DNA of 64,000 nucleotides from NCBI RefSeq assembly GCF_000702905.1, contig NZ_JNKR01000008.1:1-64000 (forward strand). Reading direction: 5' to 3'. Source of the stretch: Mitsuokella jalaludinii DSM 13811 (GTDB lineage: Bacteria > Bacillota > Negativicutes > Selenomonadales > Selenomonadaceae). Numbering within the stretch: the first letter of the stretch is position 1; each line of letters opens with the position of its first letter. The notes below the pieces were generated by a model. That model made no database searches. It saw only the letters and a program-made list of their open reading frames with translations, and had not been told where the DNA came from. A program made the translations under genes and the position numbers. Shown here piece by piece: positions 15,794-24,408 of this stretch.

Positions 15794-16807
15794 TTATTTT
15801 TCATACAATTTATCTTTTTGATGATATTCAAAATAGCCAGCAGTGTACCTCTCTTTTTGTACAGGAAAAATAATTAAAAACTTCAGAATCTGAAAAGCAA
15901 AAGCAAAATCACCTTCTAAAAATCTTTTTATAGATCTCAACCACCATAAAAAGTATATTTTCTTTATTTTTTTAGGATAATATTCTTCAATAAACAAAAA
16001 ACGACTTCTCAGCATACAAAATCTGGACAGTGGAGATTGATACGAAGCTGTTGCACCTTCTTTGTGGTAAACAATTGACCTATTAGCCATAAGAATTTTA
16101 AATTTTTTTCTACTTCGAATTGTCCAATCAAGCTCTTCAAAATATAAAAAATATTTTTCATTCATTAGCCCAATCGTCTCTATAAATTTTCTCGTAATAA
16201 AAAAAGCCATTCCTGTATATTTATATAAATATTTCGGCAAAGAAATATGTCCTTTTGTAACAATCTTTTCATTGCCAGTATCGGGATTAAAATAAGCAAG
16301 CTTCCATGCTGATTGATTCGGATTATCATAATATTTGACATTCGTACTACAAATACCAGCATTCACTTCTTCTTGTAGCTTAGTAACACCTTCATAAATT
16401 GTTGTTCTTGTCACAACAGTATCATTGTTTAAAATAAACAAATAATCACAATCTATCTGTCGTAATGCAATTCTTATTCCTACGTTATTTCCAGCAGCAA
16501 ACCCCCTATTATCGCCTGTTTCTACTAACAGAAGAGGTGAGTTATATTGTATATCTTTTTCTCTATCCCAATAAATATATGGAGGCCTTTCGTTAAGATG
16601 TTGTTTAAGAAAAGGCGTAGGATTTATATCTGTCAATTTAAGATTTCCATCTAACCACGATCTTATATATAGCACTGAATTGTCTTTTGAGTTATTATCA
16701 CATACGATAACCTTATAATCTATATTAGTAGTCTGAAAAATAGAATCTAAGCATTCTACTGTATCTTTCCATCCATTATAATTGAGAATAATAATATAAC
16801 AAGACAT
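15794..16807 (-). CDS. Glycosyltransferase family 2 (rhamnosyltransferase-like)
   Basis: The 337-residue protein has the GT2 (GT-A) start YIIILNYNGWKDTVECLDSI with VIVCDNNSKDNS, and the metal-binding region FILNNDTVV in place of DxD. The acceptor part includes the large aromatic FEELDWTIRSRKKF motif found in rhamnosyltransferase-like enzymes. It would add one sugar to the lipid-linked unit at the cytoplasmic face. The gene is clearly AT-rich compared with glf, consistent with horizontal origin. Its stop abuts the galU remnant. The transferred sugar cannot be read from the sequence. Confidence 0.88.
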   Translation of the reverse strand: MSCYIIILNYNGWKDTVECLDSIFQTTNIDYKVIVCDNNSKDNSVLYIRSWLDGNLKLTDINPTPFLKQHLNERPPYIYWDREKDIQYNSPLLLVETGDNRGFAAGNNVGIRIALRQIDCDYLFILNNDTVVTRTTIYEGVTKLQEEVNAGICSTNVKYYDNPNQSAWKLAYFNPDTGNEKIVTKGHISLPKYLYKYTGMAFFITRKFIETIGLMNEKYFLYFEELDWTIRSRKKFKILMANRSIVYHKEGATASYQSPLSRFCMLRSRFLFIEEYYPKKIKKIYFLWWLRSIKRFLEGDFAFAFQILKFLIIFPVQKERYTAGYFEYHQKDKLYEK

Positions 16808-16863
16808 AATATCCCCCTTAATATTCCCCTATTGAACTATATTCACAAAATAAAAGTGTGTGT

Positions 16864-18270
16864 TTAACGATTTCTAGTGGATTTAATCAAAAAATCACGA
16901 CGCAACATCATTACAATAAAAATAGATGGTAGTGTTATAATCCATAACCAAATCCCCACCAGTATATGCGGGATAATCAAAAAAAACAAAACTAATAATT
17001 TATCATAATTTTCTTCCGCAAAAAGCATCTTAAACCATAGGTATACTCCAAGCAATCCAGTATAAGATAAAAAAGTCATCCAACCGCTATGACAAGATTC
17101 TACGCTGAGCCCCACTCCCAGCAAGGGCCTGTCTAAAAAGTCCAATCCTGTTTCATAAATACTCATAAATCGTGGTAAAGCCGATGACAAACCACCAACC
17201 CCACGCAATCCATCTGTCGACAATAACGACAAAACTAAAAATGATGCATTTATTCGACGTCCCAAATAGGAATCATCATCTAAACCTACTGTTGCTAGAT
17301 ACGCAATTCCTCCCAATATAGAAATGAATAACGCAACATAGAAAACAAATCGCTTCTTTTTTGATAAAAAAGCCAGTTTATAGGCTATCAGCATACATAA
17401 GAATGAAAAAATATAAATCAATGCTGCAAAAGAGCCACTCAAAAGCATAATAAGGAACGTTATTATAATTGTAAGAACTTCCCTTTTAAAAAAAGGTTTT
17501 CTTGATAAGTATTGTTCCTTTACAAAAATAAATGTTAAAAATAAGAACAATGAAAATACATAATGAGAAGGTTCTCTTGAAAATCCCTGTAAAGCTTCAA
17601 AACTTCCGCGTTCCATTGAAGCTGTATATGTACTACTGCCGGTCCCTAAAAGCCCCCCGATTAAAGTAAATAATATCTGATTATTTATGAAGTTCTTTAT
17701 GATGAACTCGAATATTCCATAGAAAAACAAAATATATAAAAATTTTATAACTTTACCAGTTATATACTGATAGTCATCAATCGTCAATTTATCTCGAATA
17801 ATTACTACACTTAATAATCCTTCTAAAAAATACATTAAAGCAAAGAAAATAGTTCCATAATGTAATACTGGAAGCCCTTCAACATTTGCCCCAGCAGCAT
17901 AATCATCCCACGAGTATCCTACAGTACTATAAACAACATAGCCATGAAAAGGATCTATCGTGAAATAAACTAAACCTAAAAAGATTGATAAAAAGAACAA
18001 ACCTGCCCATGTAAATGTTTTGAAGTGAACTTCTGAAATGTATTTGCGGAAATAATTTATCGATATCAAAGTGAAGAATATATTCATAACTAAATCATAT
18101 GGTCGTTCGTTTCCTCCTATATATACAAAATATCCCTGCATATATAGAGCATTTATTACAATTGTTAAAATCAAAAAGTTAATATAGCACGTTTTTTCAT
18201 CTTTCGATACATACATTATATATCCAATTATACACACTAATATTATCGAAAATGGATTCATCAATTGCAT
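16864..18270 (-). CDS. wzy: Putative Wzy-type polysaccharide polymerase
   Basis: The 468-residue protein has about 11-13 hydrophobic segments and a large loop in the second half, the pattern of O-antigen polymerases. Sequence conservation in this family is low, so the call rests on topology and on its place between two glycosyltransferases in a locus with Wzx and Wzz. A loop with QGFSREPSHYVFSLFLFL and a late GVGLSVESCHSGWMTFLSYTG are typical of Wzy/O-antigen ligase-like proteins. A WaaL-type ligase is the alternative. The gene is AT-rich. Confidence 0.7.
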   Translation of the reverse strand: MQLMNPFSIILVCIIGYIMYVSKDEKTCYINFLILTIVINALYMQGYFVYIGGNERPYDLVMNIFFTLISINYFRKYISEVHFKTFTWAGLFFLSIFLGLVYFTIDPFHGYVVYSTVGYSWDDYAAGANVEGLPVLHYGTIFFALMYFLEGLLSVVIIRDKLTIDDYQYITGKVIKFLYILFFYGIFEFIIKNFINNQILFTLIGGLLGTGSSTYTASMERGSFEALQGFSREPSHYVFSLFLFLTFIFVKEQYLSRKPFFKREVLTIIITFLIMLLSGSFAALIYIFSFLCMLIAYKLAFLSKKKRFVFYVALFISILGGIAYLATVGLDDDSYLGRRINASFLVLSLLSTDGLRGVGGLSSALPRFMSIYETGLDFLDRPLLGVGLSVESCHSGWMTFLSYTGLLGVYLWFKMLFAEENYDKLLVLFFLIIPHILVGIWLWIITLPSIFIVMMLRRDFLIKSTRNR

Positions 18271-18318
18271 ATAACATACTCCTATACGAAGAACAATCCT
18301 GCAAAATACCTTCCTGTA

Positions 18319-19359
18319 TTATTTCTTTTTATAAAATATATACCCAACCCGCATCAATAGTACAACATACTTAAATTTCTTAAATAGAATAAATTTTAGC
18401 CTATCTTTATAAGACAATTTACGAATATATTTCTTTTTATCAAAAAAGGAATATTCCGGCTTGGAAATCTCCTTTTGAAAATTTTCTGTAGCGCATTTTA
18501 ACGAAAATGGATATTTCTTATTGGCATATTTTTGGCGTAGTAGTTCCGCTATGCATTGAAGTGTCTTACTCAACAGCACTTGTCCATATTTTTCATCTCT
18601 GCCAATTATCCGTTCTAAAATTATCAATCGTCTTCGTTCTTCTTCCTCTATGTTGTCACGATATTGAACGGTTGCAGAGTTGATATTATGAACATAATAA
18701 TACCAAACAGCAGGAAAAAACATGATTTTTGTTGCGCACTTGGCAATAAGTATATTCCATATCTCATCTTCCCCCAATCGCAAATCCGTCCCAAAAGGAA
18801 TCTGAATCGCTATTGCTCTAGAAACAAATCGTGCTACTGGGCCACGACTCAAATATCCATATCCTGAACGACTAAAGGTAGGTTGTCCTAATGAAATAAG
18901 TTGCTGTAGTAAAATACATTTTAAATCATCAGTAATTAATATAGGAGATACCTGCATCGACATCTCAGATGGGGAGATCGATAAGTGTCGTTTTTCAAAT
19001 TTTACTAATCCATAAAGAATATCCGGTTTATGTAATTCTAAAACAGGAAGTCCATCAGATAGCATTCTAGGACTAATTAAGTCATCCGCATCTACAAATA
19101 CAATGTAATCACCAGATGACACTTTCACACCATAGTTTCGAGCAGCCGATACGCCTCGATTTCGCGTATGATAAACTATACATACCGTATGCAACTTTGC
19201 AATACCATCTAGATACATCGCACAATCTCTATTGCTTCCATCATCAATAATGATAATCTCAATGGCTGAATATTGCGTAGATAAAATTGACTCTATACAC
19301 CGTTCAATCAAATCCACTTCAGTATTATATACCGGAACAATAAAGCTAATTTTAATCAT
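18319..19359 (-). CDS. Glycosyltransferase family 2
   Basis: The 346-residue enzyme opens with KISFIVPVYNTEVDLIERCI and IIIIDDGSNRDC, and has the metal-binding DADD in DYIVFVDADDLISPRM, so the GT-A catalytic core is complete. A C-terminal region of about 100 residues with charged, lysine-rich stretches may contact the membrane. It stands between the epimerase gene and the wzy-like gene on the same strand. It would transfer a hexose or amino sugar to the growing repeat unit. AT-rich like its neighbours. Confidence 0.9.
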   Translation of the reverse strand: MIKISFIVPVYNTEVDLIERCIESILSTQYSAIEIIIIDDGSNRDCAMYLDGIAKLHTVCIVYHTRNRGVSAARNYGVKVSSGDYIVFVDADDLISPRMLSDGLPVLELHKPDILYGLVKFEKRHLSISPSEMSMQVSPILITDDLKCILLQQLISLGQPTFSRSGYGYLSRGPVARFVSRAIAIQIPFGTDLRLGEDEIWNILIAKCATKIMFFPAVWYYYVHNINSATVQYRDNIEEEERRRLIILERIIGRDEKYGQVLLSKTLQCIAELLRQKYANKKYPFSLKCATENFQKEISKPEYSFFDKKKYIRKLSYKDRLKFILFKKFKYVVLLMRVGYIFYKKK

Positions 19360-19370
19360 TAAAGTAATCC

Positions 19371-20438
19371 TTATTCTGCAGTTAAAATCATGCGAGAAAA
19401 CATCTCATCTAAACTATACCTTGCGTACCAACCGGTTGTCCTTAATTTTAAAGTATCCAACTTCATATAAAGTTCCGGTGGATATAGCTTGCCATCATTC
19501 TTTGATTCATCGATGACAACCGATACCGGGCCATTAAATTTCTCTCGAATGATAGGCAGATTTGCTACAGTTTCTGCCATTTCTTTAATAGAGCAATAGG
19601 TATGTTCATTGGCAGCGTTATATGCTTCGCCATCTTTACCAAGCAAAAGGACGGTCAAGATAGCGGTGACAGCATCTGCCGTATAGAGGTACATGTGTTC
19701 TGTTCCTCCACGCGTAAACATAACGATATCTTCGTGATTCATGGCAGATCGTGCAAACTGCGCAAAGACACGATTGTCTTCTTTGCGCACGCCGGCACCA
19801 AAGGTCTGCGTCAGTCGAATGACCTTCGCTGGCACATGGTATTCCTCTGCATAGCAAGCACACAGAGATTCTACCATACGCTTTACTTCCGGATAGCTGC
19901 TACGCGGTACCATCGTATCAATGAAACTTGCATGATGCTCATCGACTTTCTCATGTTGATGAATCCCACCGTATACTTCCATACTGGACAGGAATAAGAA
20001 GCTCTCTGTCTTATTTTCCTTCGCCAGTTCAAGTAAATGCAGCGCACCATTCAGATTCGCTGTAATCGTCTCGACAGGATGCTCTGCAAAATATTTGCTG
20101 GCTGTCGGACTGCCTCCGTGAACAATATAATCCACATGTGCATCGATCTCTGGAATATGATCTAAGTCACCTACGACAAATTCCAGCGGCGCACCTGCCT
20201 CCAAGATCTCCTGAAAGCGGTTCTCTGCTTTTTCATGGTTGCGAACCAATGCCAATATTTTCAGCGGAATATTCTTATAGAGGTGTGCATAAGCCAGAGC
20301 AGAAACAAGATTGAAACCAATCAAGCCGGTAGCCCCCGTCACGAGAATCGTCTTGTTACGTAACTTTGCCCACGGAATATACGAAGCCTCTGTGATAGTC
20401 TCCATATCCTCTTGAAAGATTTTATTTTCTATCCACAT
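19371..20438 (-). CDS. NAD-dependent epimerase/dehydratase (extended SDR)
   Basis: The 355-residue protein carries the Rossmann motif TGATGLIG at residues 34-41 and the catalytic Ser/Tyr-x3-Lys region in SSMEVYGG and RSSYPEVKRMVE. This is the extended SDR family acting on nucleotide-activated sugars. It is directly preceded by a cytidylyltransferase gene and a licD gene, so its substrate may be a CDP-linked sugar or polyol. Only 12 bases separate it from the cytidylyltransferase. A UDP- or dTDP-sugar 4-epimerase or 4,6-dehydratase is also possible. Confidence 0.85.
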   Translation of the reverse strand: MWIENKIFQEDMETITEASYIPWAKLRNKTILVTGATGLIGFNLVSALAYAHLYKNIPLKILALVRNHEKAENRFQEILEAGAPLEFVVGDLDHIPEIDAHVDYIVHGGSPTASKYFAEHPVETITANLNGALHLLELAKENKTESFLFLSSMEVYGGIHQHEKVDEHHASFIDTMVPRSSYPEVKRMVESLCACYAEEYHVPAKVIRLTQTFGAGVRKEDNRVFAQFARSAMNHEDIVMFTRGGTEHMYLYTADAVTAILTVLLLGKDGEAYNAANEHTYCSIKEMAETVANLPIIREKFNGPVSVVIDESKNDGKLYPPELYMKLDTLKLRTTGWYARYSLDEMFSRMILTAE

Positions 20439-20450
20439 ATCAAAATCCCC

Positions 20451-21173
20451 TTAAACACCAACAATCTGCATATTTTCTTTTGCATCCAGCATCGCTCGGA
20501 ACAAATAAAAGTCCATAGGTGTAGTAATCTTGATATTTTCCACCGGACCATCTACAGTATACAGTTTTGCACCGTAATGCTGCATGAGCATCGCAGAATC
20601 AATAAAATCCGCCTTTCCCTCTGCTTTTGCCTTTTGATGTGCTGCATAGATATCCTTAAGATAGAAGCACTGCGGCGCACGTGCCATTGTGCATCGCGAG
20701 CGGTTAAAGATCTCACCAACCTGACCGTCCTGCCCATTAACAAAGATTGTCTCAATAGCAGGAGTCGTAGTGACAGCATTACCATTCTTACGTACACAAG
20801 ATAAACAAGAAGTGATGGTATCCTCATCAATCATCGGACGGACACCATCATGAATCAAGACAATGTCCGAAGCACTTGATGAATGACGGTGCGCAGCTAC
20901 GAGTCCGTTATAGATAGATTCCTGACCTGTCTTTCCGCCGGGAATTACATCCACTACTTTTGTAATCTGAAATTTCGCCAAAAGTTTTTTCGCATATGGA
21001 ATCCAGGGTTCCAAGCAAACCAGTACAATCTGATCAATCTCAAGATGGTTATCAAATTTTTCTAATGTGTAAATGATCACTGGTTTACCATGTAACTCCA
21101 AGAACTGTTTTGGCACAGACTTTGTATTCATACGTTTGCCAGTTCCACCGGCAAAAATGACCGCAGTATTCAT
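20451..21173 (-). CDS. IspD/TarI-family cytidylyltransferase
   Basis: The 240-residue protein has the nucleotide loop FAGGTGKRMNTKSVPKQFLE and the downstream VLIHDGVRPMIDEDTI and SRCTMARAPQCF motifs. This family uses CTP to activate 2-C-methyl-erythritol 4-phosphate or ribitol 5-phosphate. Its place between licD and an SDR gene in a polysaccharide locus argues for a polyol or sugar phosphate (TarI-like) rather than isoprenoid synthesis. The start of licD's end overlaps by four bases. The true substrate must be tested. Confidence 0.8.
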   Translation of the reverse strand: MNTAVIFAGGTGKRMNTKSVPKQFLELHGKPVIIYTLEKFDNHLEIDQIVLVCLEPWIPYAKKLLAKFQITKVVDVIPGGKTGQESIYNGLVAAHRHSSSASDIVLIHDGVRPMIDEDTITSCLSCVRKNGNAVTTTPAIETIFVNGQDGQVGEIFNRSRCTMARAPQCFYLKDIYAAHQKAKAEGKADFIDSAMLMQHYGAKLYTVDGPVENIKITTPMDFYLFRAMLDAKENMQIVGV

Positions 21174-22039
21174 TTTTCCCCTCCAGTGAAATTATTCCAA
21201 TATGCAATAAATCCATGATGCGTCACACGATTTTCCTTTGGAGGTAACTTCATATAATCATGATATAAATTCTTCAAATAAAGATCATAGCAACCCATTA
21301 CATTAAAATCGCGAGTTTCAAATTTGAATTTAACCATTCTTTCAAATTCATTTTTTGGCATGACTTCACGGTTTGTGTCTCGATAGCAAGAGATATTTAC
21401 TGCAATATCTGAGGAACGATTATATGGTGCAATTTTTTTTGATAGCCAATTCATCAAATAGACAATCTTCGAAGTAGGAAATATACGAAACAATGTTATA
21501 GCGATATATTTTATAAATGTACGTATAATTCCTTTTGCAGGATTAGTATTTATATCAGCATAATGTATACTTTGGGTATAGGTCAAAATTGAGCCACAAT
21601 AGATGACATTCAATATTTTTAACACATTGAACAGGATCTGCCTTTTCCACATACTTTTAGGAACACCATCTATAGGAAAGACATCTAAAAAAACATGCAT
21701 ATTATTAATTCTGAAATTTTTATAATCTATAGTAGTACGCATATCATAGACTTGTGCAGACTTAATCTTGTAATTAGGATTATTCTCGATTGAATGTACA
21801 CGATAATACCTATGATTACCATTATACGTATGAACAAATCGTTCATAATCAGGTCTTGGCATCATAATGTCCACATCATCATCCCAAGGAATGAATCCTT
21901 GATGACGTACGGATCCCAATAATGTTCCTGCGCTTAAAGAATATCTTAAATCATTTTTTTCACAAAAAGTTGCAACATCAACTAACATAGCATATGCGAT
22001 TTTTTTTAAATCATACTCAGCTATTTCTATCAAAGCCAT
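21170..22039 (-). CDS. licD: LicD-family phosphotransferase
   Basis: The 289-residue protein contains the LicD signature: SLSAGTLLGSVRHQGFIPW followed by DDDVDIMMPRPDYERF. Members transfer a CDP-activated alcohol such as phosphocholine or ribitol phosphate to a glycan. The next gene encodes a CTP-dependent activating enzyme and overlaps it by four bases, so the pair should act on one product. No LicA/LicC choline genes are near, which speaks against phosphocholine. The gene is AT-rich and lies upstream of the cytidylyltransferase on the same strand. Confidence 0.85.
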   Translation of the reverse strand: MALIEIAEYDLKKIAYAMLVDVATFCEKNDLRYSLSAGTLLGSVRHQGFIPWDDDVDIMMPRPDYERFVHTYNGNHRYYRVHSIENNPNYKIKSAQVYDMRTTIDYKNFRINNMHVFLDVFPIDGVPKSMWKRQILFNVLKILNVIYCGSILTYTQSIHYADINTNPAKGIIRTFIKYIAITLFRIFPTSKIVYLMNWLSKKIAPYNRSSDIAVNISCYRDTNREVMPKNEFERMVKFKFETRDFNVMGCYDLYLKNLYHDYMKLPPKENRVTHHGFIAYWNNFTGGEK

Positions 22040-22118
22040 TATATTCTCAATCCCTCAATTATTTATTATCTGCATTATTATAGGATATCCAAAAGCTTTA
22101 TATTTCTCATTAGTGCCA

Positions 22119-23462
22119 TTAAGACTTTTTATACGCCACGAATGAATACCCAATTGCGGCAAGCCAACCTATCACAAAACCTAATGCTGTCATAAGCTTT
22201 GGTCTAGGCCATACAGGTTTCTCTGCAAATGGTAAGTTAGCTGAATCTACAACTTGAATATCCATAGAATCCATTGCCTGCTGAACGCGGCTCTGCTCGC
22301 ACTGTTTGACAAGGTTGACATAGACTTCATTCTTGATCTTTGCGTCACGTTCTAGTTCCAGATAGTCGACGACACCACTTGGCAGGTCACCGAGTTCCTT
22401 CTGTTTGCTGTCACGCTGCGACTTGATAGCAGCTTCACTAGCCTGGGCTGTGGCTACTGTTGCCTGTGCCTGAGCCTGCGTCTTCAGGAGCTCTGCCTGG
22501 GCAGGGTTCAGGCTCGTTGCATTGGAAGATACGACCGCATTGACTTCGTTAGCCAAACTCTGTTGCAGCTTACTGAGCTGGTCTTGTGCAGCGATGACAC
22601 TTGGATGGTTCTCGGTATATTTCTGTTCGAGCCCGACGAGTTCGACCTGTTTTGCTACGATCTGCTTGCGGATTCCCTGAACAGTCTCATTATCGTTGAT
22701 GTTATAGGCCTGACTGCCTGCCTTCATTTCATTGAGTTTCGCATTGGCTGTGTCCAGCTGTGCCTGTCCGGATTCGGCCTGGACCTGCATCTTGCTGATT
22801 GCATCATCATATGCTTGTAACTGCCCGATTAATCCTTTCGCTTGGGTCTCAGGGGCATAAATTTTGTGCTCTTTCTGATACGCAGCAAACTTTTTAGCAG
22901 CATCATCCGACTCTTGCTTGGCCTGGTCGATGCGCTCATTCAGGAACTGGACGAGGAGGCTCTGCGTCTCTTTGTTCATGCCCGTCATCATGTCGAGGAA
23001 GTTGTTCACGACATCCTGCGAGATTTTCTGCGCTTCCTCCGGGGTCTTGCCCTTAGCCGTTACCTTGATGAGATTCGTCTGCTTCGTATTCTCGATCTTG
23101 AGGTTCGACTTCGCAAAGGATTCCGGCGTCAAGAACTTTTTCTTGTCTTCTGGCCAGTCGAGATCATCAATGATCGGTTGCAGGACTGTATTGCTCTTCA
23201 TGAGCTCCACATACGTGAGCGTGGGCGAGCTCACATTGCCGATTCCCAGGGCTGCAGCGGCGGCCGCTGCGCCACCGCTGGCCAGCTGTGAGCCCGTCAT
23301 GCGGGTCTGGACGGTGGTGGTGGATTCGTACGTCTTTGGCCAGACGAGACCGGCCACGAGTGCGACGGCTGTGCAGCCCACTACGATGCCGCCGACCACT
23401 TTCTTGCGCTGCAGCATGATGTCTTTGAGGCGGCCAAAGTCGATGGATTCTTCTTTTTCCAA
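22119..23462 (-). CDS. wzz: Wzz-type chain-length/co-polymerase protein
   Basis: The 447-residue protein has a membrane segment near each end (GGIVVGCTAVALVAGLVWP and LMTALGFVIGWLAAIGYSFV) and a large, coiled-coil-rich middle with Ala/Gln-rich heptads at about residues 170-350. The second segment is preceded by a Pro-rich PFAEKPVWPRPK stretch, as in polysaccharide co-polymerases. No Walker motifs of a BY-kinase follow, and no separate kinase or phosphatase gene is nearby. It would control polymer length together with Wzy and the export protein. Confidence 0.9.
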   Translation of the reverse strand: MEKEESIDFGRLKDIMLQRKKVVGGIVVGCTAVALVAGLVWPKTYESTTTVQTRMTGSQLASGGAAAAAAALGIGNVSSPTLTYVELMKSNTVLQPIIDDLDWPEDKKKFLTPESFAKSNLKIENTKQTNLIKVTAKGKTPEEAQKISQDVVNNFLDMMTGMNKETQSLLVQFLNERIDQAKQESDDAAKKFAAYQKEHKIYAPETQAKGLIGQLQAYDDAISKMQVQAESGQAQLDTANAKLNEMKAGSQAYNINDNETVQGIRKQIVAKQVELVGLEQKYTENHPSVIAAQDQLSKLQQSLANEVNAVVSSNATSLNPAQAELLKTQAQAQATVATAQASEAAIKSQRDSKQKELGDLPSGVVDYLELERDAKIKNEVYVNLVKQCEQSRVQQAMDSMDIQVVDSANLPFAEKPVWPRPKLMTALGFVIGWLAAIGYSFVAYKKS

Positions 23463-23511
23463 GGTGTTCTCTCCTATCTATGCCTGTAATGATTCCGGAT
23501 ATGATGCAATA

Positions 23512-24282
23512 TTAATGCGAAGTCGTCAGACCGAGCTTGCGCGCGACGAAGAGGCCGCCCTTGCGCACCCAGTTCTGTTTCTCGAGGAAGGATACATTCT
23601 GTTCACGGTACGGGACCCTGTTCTTCTCCAGCCAGATGTCGAGCATCAGCTCGCTGACGAACCCGTAGATACGGGCTTCATAGGCAGAATAGCTGCTGAT
23701 GTCCACCCTGTCCTCAATCTTGAACAGGATGTCGAACATCCACTGGCAGTAGGCGTCGTAGAGGTCTTTGCGCATGACGAACATGTTGAACATATGCGCC
23801 CAGGTGCGCTTCATGACGGTATCATGTGCCTCGATGTATTCAGGATAATCCGCGCGGATGATTTCGTCAAGGGCCTGCAGGCCTTCTGCATGATGGGCGT
23901 GCAGGTAATGGGATTTGTTCGATTCGATGTAATAGCGACGTTTGTCGGCCACGATGACCGGTGTCTCAGCCAGCAGTCTCTCCCAATCCGCCCGGGACAG
24001 GATTGCCGCCCGCTTGCCCTCGATCGAGCGCGCTTCCTTATTGGTGAAGTAGCGGCGGTAATGGACAAGCCCCGTATAATCCGCCTGGAGGTTCTTCCAC
24101 GCCCAGTACAAGGCCGTCAGTTCGCAGTAATGCGGATTCTTGGCGCTGATGTTATCGCCGGTATTGTCACCGGTGAAGCCGATGCTTTCTTTGCCCTCAC
24201 AGCCAACGTGAATCGGCATGTAGACATCATCCTGCGGCATCCAGTACGGCTTGTGCGCCGCGACCATGATTTTTATATCCAC
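23512..24282 (-). CDS. DUF4422 glycosyltransferase-like protein
   Basis: I chose the GTG at 24282 because AAGGAG lies seven bases upstream; the product is 256 residues. The start VDIKIMVAAHKPYWMP, the NISAKNPHYCELTALYWAWKN segment and GLVHYRRYF are the hallmarks of DUF4422, a family found in capsule and exopolysaccharide loci and generally regarded as glycosyltransferases. It lies between wbaP and wzz on the same strand. It may add the second sugar onto the WbaP product. GC content is high, unlike the downstream AT-rich genes. Confidence 0.8.
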   Translation of the reverse strand: MDIKIMVAAHKPYWMPQDDVYMPIHVGCEGKESIGFTGDNTGDNISAKNPHYCELTALYWAWKNLQADYTGLVHYRRYFTNKEARSIEGKRAAILSRADWERLLAETPVIVADKRRYYIESNKSHYLHAHHAEGLQALDEIIRADYPEYIEAHDTVMKRTWAHMFNMFVMRKDLYDAYCQWMFDILFKIEDRVDISSYSAYEARIYGFVSELMLDIWLEKNRVPYREQNVSFLEKQNWVRKGGLFVARKLGLTTSH

Positions 24283-24408
24283 AAAATCTCTCCTTATGAA
24301 ACGAATCCTCAAGAACTATTTTTCTTTCTTATGAATGAGGTTATATGCTACAGCACAATCCTCATGGAATACGAAAATATTCATGCGCCCCCAATAAAAC
24401 AAACTGGA

